A stretch of DNA of 64,000 nucleotides, from contig NZ_BDCI01000022.1 of assembly GCF_001613425.1 (NCBI RefSeq), forward strand, positions 124,001 through 188,000. The letters run 5' to 3'. The notes beneath the pieces were generated by a model. That model was not told the origin of the DNA. It did not search any database and saw nothing but the letters and a program-made list of their open reading frames with translations. The translations under genes were made by a program, and so were the position numbers. This document shows, in pieces, positions 58,518 to 64,000 of the stretch (its first letter is position 1; every line of letters begins with the position of its first letter). This stretch comes from Nocardia vulneris. GTDB lineage: Bacteria > Actinomycetota > Actinomycetes > Mycobacteriales > Mycobacteriaceae.

Positions 58518-59636
58518 TCAGGGCTGAACAACCTCGTATGAGGTGCTTCGCCCGCCGGAGTCCGACCGTCGTAGTACGCCGAGCTCGACCAGCTCATTGA
58601 TGTCCCGAAGCGCCGAGTCTTGCGAGCACTTCGTGATGATCGACCATTTGCGGGTGGTGAGTTTGCCCTGGAAGCCATCCATGAGACGGTTTAGCATCGC
58701 GATCTGGCGGGCGTTCATGGGGGCCTGCCGCCAGGTGCGCCAGAACCGGGTCTTCGTTAGAACCGTGTCGACGGCCTCGTCAGCGTGCGCAATCGAGCGT
58801 TGCAATGCGGCAAGGAACCACAGGAGCCATTCGGTGACATCGAGTGTGCCCTTCTGTGTTCGTTCCAGAATTGTGTAGTAGGCGTTGCGATCACGCTGTA
58901 TTTGCGCCGAAAGGCTGTAGAAGCGAAGAGAACTGCGATCGGCACGCGCCAACCACAGGTCGCCGAGCGCGCGCGCAATGCGTCCGTTGCCGTCATCGAA
59001 GGGGTGCACGGTCACAAACCACAGATGCGCTAGACCAGCTTTCACGATCGGTGACTCGGTCGCGTCACGATTGAACCAGTCCAGGAACCGCCGCATCTCG
59101 GTGTCCAGTCGCGTAGCCGGCGGCGCTTCGAAATGCACGCGCTGTCTGCCATAGCTTCCGGAAACGACCTCCATCGGACCGGTGGCGTCGGTACGCCACC
59201 CACCGACGCGAACGCGTGAGATACCGGAATGCCCAGTAGGAAAAAGTCCAGCATGCCAGCCGAAGAGCCGCTCAGGGGTCACTGCCTGGTCATGATGCAC
59301 GGTCGCGTCGAGCACCATTTGAACCACGCCGTCGACGTTCCGGTCGGTCGGAGCGGCTGCGCCGATGTCCACACCCAGGTGGCGTGCGATGGACGAACGC
59401 ACCGATGCGGCGTTCAGCAGTTCGCCTTCGATTTCACTGGTTTTGACCACATCCTCAGTGAGTGTCGCAAGACCGGCCTGCTCCCGCACCGCCTGTTCGG
59501 TGTCCGCGAGCCGACCGAGCAGGTGGCCCTGCCGTTGCGCAACCTCAGCCAGAGGTCCAGTCAGCCGTTCAGCGTCGTACCGCAAGTCAGGCCAGTCCGG
59601 GTCCTCCCAGATGTAGGTGCGGTTCCCGTAGGCCAT
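58518..59636 (-). CDS. Fic-family protein with N-terminal inhibitory motif and C-terminal winged helix
   Basis: 372 residues from ATG 59636, with AGGAG 12 bases upstream. The Fic active site is HPFDDGNGRIAR at 211-222, complete, so AMP transfer to a protein hydroxyl is expected. The inhibitory helix motif (S/T)xxxE(G/N) is present as TSEIEG at 66-71, class II layout, which keeps the enzyme off until Glu70 moves. The N-terminal Fic_N domain (YIWEDPDWPDLRYDAERLTG) and a C-terminal winged helix (LTTRKWSIITKCSQDSALRD, INELVELGVLRRSDSGGRST) suggest DNA binding and self-regulation at the palindrome 59642-59690. Target unknown. Confidence 0.93.
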   Translation of the reverse strand: MAYGNRTYIWEDPDWPDLRYDAERLTGPLAEVAQRQGHLLGRLADTEQAVREQAGLATLTEDVVKTSEIEGELLNAASVRSSIARHLGVDIGAAAPTDRNVDGVVQMVLDATVHHDQAVTPERLFGWHAGLFPTGHSGISRVRVGGWRTDATGPMEVVSGSYGRQRVHFEAPPATRLDTEMRRFLDWFNRDATESPIVKAGLAHLWFVTVHPFDDGNGRIARALGDLWLARADRSSLRFYSLSAQIQRDRNAYYTILERTQKGTLDVTEWLLWFLAALQRSIAHADEAVDTVLTKTRFWRTWRQAPMNARQIAMLNRLMDGFQGKLTTRKWSIITKCSQDSALRDINELVELGVLRRSDSGGRSTSYEVVQP

Positions 59637-59641
59637 ACGGC

Positions 59642-59690
59642 GATTGTACTCCTATTCACCGCATAATATGCGGCGAATAGGAGGGCAATC
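59642..59690. promoter_or_regulatory. Long palindrome over the fic promoter and RBS
   Basis: The core at 59649-59683 has 17-base arms (CTCCTATTCACCGCATA and TATGCGGCGAATAGGAG) around A, with one mismatch; outer GATTG and CAATC extend it to 49 bases with a two-base interruption on each side. It contains TATTAT (-10-like, minus strand) and AGGAG, the fic RBS. Likely bound by the Fic protein's winged helix. Confidence 0.7.
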
Positions 59691-59892
59691 GCCGCACGCT
59701 GAGGCCCAGATGAGGTGTCTTCCATACCAGCGAGCGTCTATCGATTCGATCGGACGTCGCGGCAGGTCACAGACGTCGCCGGGGATCGGGTGCGCCGCGC
59801 TACTCTCCGGCACCGTGCGTCTCACACGCACCGCTACGACCCGTAGCCTTACGGGTGGGTGGGTTGCCTTCCGCTTTAACCGCTCTAGGAAG

Positions 59893-60518
59893 ATGCCGGC
59901 TGTGGATGCCCGCAGCGAACAGCGGCTCACGGCTGAGGAGTTCCTGGCTGCGGACCCCGGAGACCTCGCCGCGCGGTTCGGCGGGCCATTCGAGCTGGTG
60001 GATGGTCTCGTAGTGCGCTGCCAGGCGCAGAGTCGAGCTCACGACCGAGTGATCCACAGATTCCGCCGGGCGCTCGAGGACGCGCATACGCCGAACGATC
60101 CGTGCCTCGATACCGAGTCGGACACTCCTGTTCGTTTCCCGACGCGGACAGCGCAAGCGTGGAGCGGCGAGCGAACTTCCGGTTCCCCGACCTCATGGTC
60201 ATCGACTATGGCCGCTGGGATGCGACGACGGTGCTGCCGCATATCCGCATGGTGGTGGAAGTGGTCTCTCCCGACAGCATCAGCGATGATACCGAATACA
60301 AGCGGAAACTTTACGCCCGCACAGGGATTCCCATGTATCTCGTCGTTCATTTCGCTGATGACTGGGAAACCGTCGAGCGTATCGACGAGTTCCGTCTCGA
60401 CTGGTCAAACAAACGGTACGCGCTGCACCGTGAGCATTCGGACGAACTCGTCCTGGAGGAACCGATCAAGATGGAGTTGTCGTTCACCGACCTCGATGGT
60501 GTGCCCCGCGAGAAGTAA
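59893..60518 (+). pseudogene. Uma2-family nuclease-fold gene, frameshifted
   Basis: The N-terminal part starts at ATG 59893 with AGGAAG before it and reads RLTAEEFLAADPGDLAARFG, ELVDGLVVRC and HDRVIHRFRRALEDAH, as in Uma2 (DUF820) proteins. After about 60140 the family similarity moves to another frame: ERRANFRFPDLMVIDYGRWD, RMVVEVVSPDSISDDTEYKR (the catalytic E-V-x-S-P and later K), YARTGIPMYLVV, to a stop at 60518. One extra or missing base in 60120-60170, next to GTTTCCC, accounts for the break. It may be dead or read by slippage. Confidence 0.7.
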
Positions 60519-60727
60519 TCGCGCTGCTCGAGGACCCGAGCGGCGGATCTCGACCAGTAAAGTCGCGATGACACGCAAGGGCCCGCTGCTGGCGGCGACA
60601 GATGACATAGTGCCCGTTGACGGACACCGAGACAGCACGTCCACGGCAGGGGCTCGTGGTTGGGCTTCGACCCGGTGCGAATTCCGAATGCCATTACGCG
60701 GTCTCGACGATCCGAATCGCGGAACAT

Positions 60728-60810
60728 GTGGACGTGGACATGGACATGGACATGGACATGGACATGGACGTGGACATGGACATGGACGTGGACATGGACA
60801 TGGACATGGA
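60728..60810 (+). repeat. Hexanucleotide tandem repeat (ATGGAC/GTGGAC), about 14 units
   Basis: Units of ATGGAC with GTGGAC variants run without interruption. In the frame of the following gene they encode alternating Met/Val-Asp. Each unit carries a possible ATG or GTG start. Such simple repeats can change length by slippage. Confidence 0.92.
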
Positions 60811-61039
60811 AGCTTCTATCAAGTGGACTCTTGATTGGATCAAGGAACACGGCTACAACCCGTTCGTCGATGACGCCATGGAGTTGATCCATATGGTTCG
60901 CCTTGGCACAGCGAGCGTGGCCGAGTTACATACGCGAGCCCGTGAGCTCACGATCGAATGCGAGCTTCGGTGCGTCGTATACGAGCTTACGGACGAGGCA
61001 GACGCATTGATAGAGAATGCATTCGACGACTCAGAATAG
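60806..61039 (+). CDS. Small hypothetical protein behind a Met/Val-Asp repeat
   Basis: 77 residues if started at ATG 60806 (MEASIKWTLDWIKEHGYNPF). The repeat upstream is in frame, so the real start could be any ATG/GTG back to 60728, or even a TTG at 60617, giving an acidic (MD)n tail. The body is helical and acidic, ending ELTDEADALIENAFDDSE. No family is recognised. The frame is open and its codon use is less biased than in the core genes, in keeping with this accessory region. Role unknown. Confidence 0.5.
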   Translation: MEASIKWTLDWIKEHGYNPFVDDAMELIHMVRLGTASVAELHTRARELTIECELRCVVYELTDEADALIENAFDDSE

Positions 61040-61163
61040 CCTCCTTGATCTGGGCAGCCCGCTCGGGATCCGCGGACATGCTCGCTTTGGCCTTCATTAC
61101 GTAATGGCCCGTCCCTGCTGGCCCTGGTCGAGGACTGGAAGGGACCTGAGTGACATAGCAGGG

Positions 61164-61247
61164 CGCAAATGGCATTCCGCGGAGGAGATCGTGCGGAAGC
61201 TGCGCCGCGCCGATGAGCTGATCGCGGCGGGCAAGACCGGAGAGGAT
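61164..61247 (+). pseudogene. IS3-family transposase orfA fragment
   Basis: Reads RKWHSAEEIVRKLRRADELI then AAGKTGED, the opening of IS3-group OrfA proteins (KR(Y/H)SAEEIVxKLRxADxLLAxGKT). It breaks off after about 28 codons, with no orfB and no recognisable inverted repeats. A scrap left by an old insertion. Confidence 0.7.
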
Positions 61248-61458
61248 CGTAAACCTGAAAGCCTAGGGCGCGGCCCTTGTTGAAGCGCGTGGGGAGAGTG
61301 GTCGCGGACGGGCTTTTAGATGGGTCGACTCCCAGGAGGCGTACCGTGGCGTGGCACCAGGTCTGGCGCACGGGCGGGCTGCAAGTTAGGCGACTTGGAT
61401 CGCAGACGACTCAAGCCGTCGCGCGAGATCCGTTGCTCGCGGACTGCGCAGAAACCAA

Positions 61459-61482
61459 AAAGCCCGGCCGAGGCCGGGCTTT
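61459..61482. terminator. Isolated strong hairpin
   Basis: AAAGCCCGGCC and GGCCGGGCTTT, a perfect 11-base stem with a GA loop, A-run before and T-run after, so it can work in both directions. No gene is supported close enough to own it. Confidence 0.7.
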
Positions 61483-62306
61483 CGGGTGGACCTGACGGAC
61501 CAGCATACGAACCGGGCGGTGCTGGTCGACGGGCCGGACATCCCGATCCGCGCGGTTGGCACCCGGCCGCGCTCGGTTGGCGGTCTACGATGATCGCGGC
61601 CGCGCGACATGCCCGACCGCAACGAATCCGCTGCGGATCAAACCGCCCACTCAACGACAACGCTCCCGCGAAGCGGCTTCTCCGAAGTCGGCAACGCGAG
61701 CATGACTGTAGCGACAGATCGCGCACACATTCCGCGGCAGATCGCGCAGAGAACATGCTCACTCAGCCGTGCATGAAGTTCTGACAACCTGCTGACTGGT
61801 TCGGCTTGCGTCATGGCGCTTCGGAGCGTTCGGAATGTGCTGCTTCGCAGTACATCCCGTTATGCCGACAACCGGGCACGATGACAAGAGACTGCTCTAC
61901 AGCCTAATTGTTCTCACCGGACCGGGTTGCCACCACCAAGAACGCCCTGTCGGTGGAGAACTCGACCTGCGCGGTCAGAAATCGTCTCCAGAGGCCATAT
62001 TTCGACGTGAAGGTGGATTTGTGACCGATCAGGCCAACCGCCAGAGGTCGCCGCTCATCGGACCGTCGAGGCAATCTCCGCCACCTGCCTGGCACTGCTG
62101 CCGCCGACCCACTCTGTCACTGGTTGGAAAAGAGCTTCGGAACTGGAAGGAGAGGCGGTAGACGACATTCCCGACGAAGGCGTACCGGGCAGAATTGTCA
62201 CGGCTCATTCCTTCTGTATTGAGATCCGGTGCACTCGATCAGCACGGCCTCGCAGGTTTCGGACCAGCAGCATTGGCCGCACATTCAACTGGCTCTAACC
62301 GCGCGT

Positions 62307-62858
62307 TCACATTCTGCGAGCGTTGTTGCGCGCAGCGTTCAACTGCTGCATCAGGGTGGCGCTTCCGGTAGGACGGTCTGGATGTAGGAATTTCGTCAGG
62401 GTTTTGAACGCCGCCTCGGCGGGCTCCGCACCGACAGTGGTGAACAGCAGCTCCGCCCAGTTGCCCGACGCAGCTGTGTGGCGGTCACGATCTGCGGCCG
62501 CTCGAAGGCGTTCTACTTCATCTCGTAGTTCCACTACTTCTTCGTGCAGACGCTTAGCTGCGGATTCCATCGCCTCGAATTTCCGCTTCCAATGGTCGGC
62601 GCTGTGATGATTTGTGCTTTCAGCCTTTTCCTCGCGAGGCTGGTTGAGCACGGTGACCGTCGCGCCGAGGCTTTCGAATGCGGCGCGAAGACGCGTGATG
62701 TCATCGGCATCGAAACGCCATTCGACGCTGGCCGAGATCCACCGGCGTTTGTCTGCTGGAACAATCGACTTGAACGCTTCGAGCAGCAAGGGATCCTTGT
62801 GGCTGAAGGTTAGCGCCCAGTACGGGATCCGCGAGGTGAGGGTAACTGCCGCTCTCAA
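62307..62858 (-). CDS. Coiled-coil protein with HPD-containing C-terminus, coupled to the helicase-PLD gene
   Basis: 183 residues from TTG 62858, overlapping the helicase-PLD stop (TTGA). The first 75 residues resemble a small alpha/beta domain (YWALTFSHKDPLLLEAFKSI, WRFDADDITRLRAAFESLGA). A coiled coil spans about 90-125 (KFEAMESAAKRLHEEVVELR), and the C-terminus reads FKTLTKFLHPDRPTGSATLM, with HPD at 159-161 in a helix-loop-helix like a J-domain. It may recruit a DnaK-type chaperone or be an adaptor for the helicase. No homologue is recognised. Confidence 0.7.
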   Translation of the reverse strand: MRAAVTLTSRIPYWALTFSHKDPLLLEAFKSIVPADKRRWISASVEWRFDADDITRLRAAFESLGATVTVLNQPREEKAESTNHHSADHWKRKFEAMESAAKRLHEEVVELRDEVERLRAAADRDRHTAASGNWAELLFTTVGAEPAEAAFKTLTKFLHPDRPTGSATLMQQLNAARNNARRM

Positions 62859-64000
62859 CGATCGTCACCCGCTTGCGGCAGCCAGCGGCTCAGCTGATCG
62901 AGCGGGATATCGGCAGCGACATGCCAGAGCTTCAGCGTGGGGTTCCAATGCGCTTTCACAGCGCGCTTTGCCTCGTCCTTCTCCTCGCGCGGGACGTTCA
63001 AATATCGACGGCCGTCCCGAACGTCACCCACTTTGATCTCGCCGTTTGTGGCTCCGCCTGTGGCCGTTCGACCGTAAGGTGGCCGGGCGGGACGTTCCAT
63101 CTTGGCTTGGTCCACGATCCGCTTGACGCGCTCGCACGAGGTCGGGTCGGTGATGCGCATCATGAGGTCGGTGGGTCCGATGTTGGCGAGCAGGTTCAAT
63201 GACCCGTGCCAGAGCACGGAATCGTCGACAATCATGACCTTTTCGTGCATCCGCTCACGGTAGTTGATTTGACATCCGCCGGTCCGGAGCTTTTCGACCA
63301 GTGCGACTTCTCTGGAATCGGGTTCGGGCGGCCGGGTGTGGACAACAACGCGAATTCCTCGGGAAATGGGATCCGACAGGGTCCTCAACCACCGCGCCAC
63401 CGGACCTCGGTTCAGGAAGGCACAGTAGATGTCGATGCTTCGGCGGGCCTCGGCAATATCCCATTCCACGGCGCGGTGCACTTCGTCGGCAGGGAAGAAC
63501 GCTGGCCGGGCCAACTGCTCCTGGTCCATGGCAGCCAAGTCGGAAGCGGCGCGTATCGGAATCAGCTCATCGATGGACAAGCGCTGGGCGTGCTGTTCGA
63601 GATGATCGAGCATCCGAATGACAGGGCCCTGCCTCAACTTCGCGCGCAGGAAGGCCACGTTCGCGACGACCGCCAATTGGTCTTGTGCCCGGCTCAATGC
63701 CACGTTGAGCAGTCGGCATGTTGACGAGTCGAGATTCACACCCTCGTAGAAATTGCCCAGCTTTTCACCGGCACCGGCGACTGTATCGATCACCACCAAG
63801 GGGCGCTGGCTGCCTTGAAACCGGTGCACTGTGTCCACCCGCGCGTCATAGCTCTCGCCGAAACGATATTTCAAACTTGCTGCGAGGGTTCGCTTCTGGT
63901 TGTTGTACGGGACGATGACCGCTAGAAGGTCGGTCGGTCGGTGGCCGTCGGCTGAGTCGGTCGCCTTCCGTGCGGGCAGCACTGTGTCGTACTGAAGGCC
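62855..64000 (-). CDS. Helicase-PLD-DUF5710 fusion protein (start beyond window)
   Basis: The visible part is 381 codons and runs off the window end, so the N-terminal helicase portion is missing. It begins in the second RecA-like domain of a DNA2/NAM7 (Upf1-like, SF1) helicase: LLAVIVPYNNQKRTLAASLK, RVDTVHRFQGSQRPLVVIDT (motif V) and LLNVALSRAQDQLAVVANVA (motif VI). A phospholipase D-type nuclease domain follows with RMHEKVMIVDD, a single HxKx4D motif. The C-terminal 50 residues (YLNVPREEKDEAKRAVKAHW, LWHVAADIPLDQLSRWL) match the DUF5710 type. Coupled to the HPD-containing protein. A nucleic-acid defence role is suggested but unproven. Confidence 0.85.
   Translation of the reverse strand, partial: GLQYDTVLPARKATDSADGHRPTDLLAVIVPYNNQKRTLAASLKYRFGESYDARVDTVHRFQGSQRPLVVIDTVAGAGEKLGNFYEGVNLDSSTCRLLNVALSRAQDQLAVVANVAFLRAKLRQGPVIRMLDHLEQHAQRLSIDELIPIRAASDLAAMDQEQLARPAFFPADEVHRAVEWDIAEARRSIDIYCAFLNRGPVARWLRTLSDPISRGIRVVVHTRPPEPDSREVALVEKLRTGGCQINYRERMHEKVMIVDDSVLWHGSLNLLANIGPTDLMMRITDPTSCERVKRIVDQAKMERPARPPYGRTATGGATNGEIKVGDVRDGRRYLNVPREEKDEAKRAVKAHWNPTLKLWHVAADIPLDQLSRWLPQAGDDR

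Larger units (their letters stand above)
61040..62306. other. Gene-poor 1.27-kb stretch with degraded mobile DNA
   Basis: No intact gene is supported. It contains an IS3-type orfA scrap (61164-61247), a strong isolated hairpin (61459-61482), and a 63-codon minus-strand frame at 61904-62095 ending HKSTFTSKYGLWRRFLTAQV, which could be a fragment of an unidentified gene. Codon use is irregular throughout. The whole stretch looks like eroded accessory DNA. Confidence 0.5.

Noticed and set aside
60987..61175. Minus-strand peptide MKAKASMSADPERAAQIKEA, resembling the start of a small antitoxin
   Set aside because: Too short, overlaps the end of the small plus-strand gene, and has no RBS or partner.
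61904..62095. 63-codon minus-strand frame with fairly natural composition
   Set aside because: No family resemblance, doubtful start, in a region of degraded DNA; mentioned only inside the gap entry.

Overview
The window reads as chromosomal DNA of a high-GC, mycolic-acid type actinobacterium, most likely Nocardia or a close relative. This rests on strong G/C preference at third codon positions, frequent GTG/TTG starts, a PimC-like mannosyltransferase, WXG100/type VII secretion targets, a mycothiol-type DinB enzyme, a family 5 uracil-DNA glycosylase and many HSL-type esterases. No rRNA, tRNA or CRISPR array was seen. Gene calls were made by reading translations; no database search was possible.

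Region 1-9.2 kb: start of arcA (arginine deiminase, cut by the window edge), SoxR with a sox-box-like promoter, an SDR, PimC-like GT4, a translationally coupled GGDEF-EAL/GAF protein with a sensor-like partner, a probably decayed stretch with an orphan palindrome, two adjacent GyrI-like effector-binding proteins, UdgB, and an orphan XRE antitoxin whose toxin survives only as a start plus an inverted C-terminal scrap.

Region 9.3-29 kb: CPA2 antiporter coupled to a HAD phosphatase; MarR with epoxide hydrolase, divergent from a membrane protein and TetR; a secreted CocE/NonD hydrolase, esterases, GNAT, SnoaL proteins, a P450 lacking the ExxR arginine, a secreted lipase, Kup, a maleylpyruvate isomerase-like protein, and an OYE/MerR divergent pair with a clear MerR operator.

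Region 29-36.3 kb is one minus-strand sugar operon: ROK regulator, ABC ATPase, permease, Tat-type lipoprotein binding protein, Gfo/Idh/MocA dehydrogenase and TIM-barrel isomerase. A perfect palindrome lies upstream of the ROK gene. Then follow a DHFR-family protein, a proline-rich WXG-like protein, CspA with terminator, a VTT membrane protein, a DD-peptidase of the Streptomyces K15 type, an esterase and a small membrane protein.

Region 41.8-48.9 kb holds the most interesting system: five tightly coupled plus-strand genes encoding a SWIM-like zinc protein, an unrecognised 458-residue protein, a VWA/MIDAS protein, a MoxR-type AAA+ ATPase and a 928-residue DUF5682 protein with TIKI/EreA-like motifs. 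It resembles the uncharacterised E. coli yehLMPQ gene set. It ends in a long perfect hairpin.

Region 49-51.2 kb is a type VII polymorphic toxin cassette of lower GC: a WXG100 partner with a frameshift, a 457-residue toxin with a papain-like Cys-His-Asp C-terminus, and a candidate immunity gene. Region 51.3-58.3 kb: TetR and GlxA-type AraC regulators back to back over two palindromes, a run of three alpha/beta hydrolases (two paralogous), a SnoaL protein, and a coupled cupin/aminotransferase/small protein operon.

Region 58.5-64 kb looks accessory: Fic protein under a long palindrome, a frameshifted Uma2 gene, a hexanucleotide repeat coding Met/Val-Asp dipeptides in front of a small ORF, an IS3 orfA scrap, a gene-poor stretch, and a helicase-PLD-DUF5710 fusion (cut by the window end) coupled to a small coiled-coil/HPD protein.
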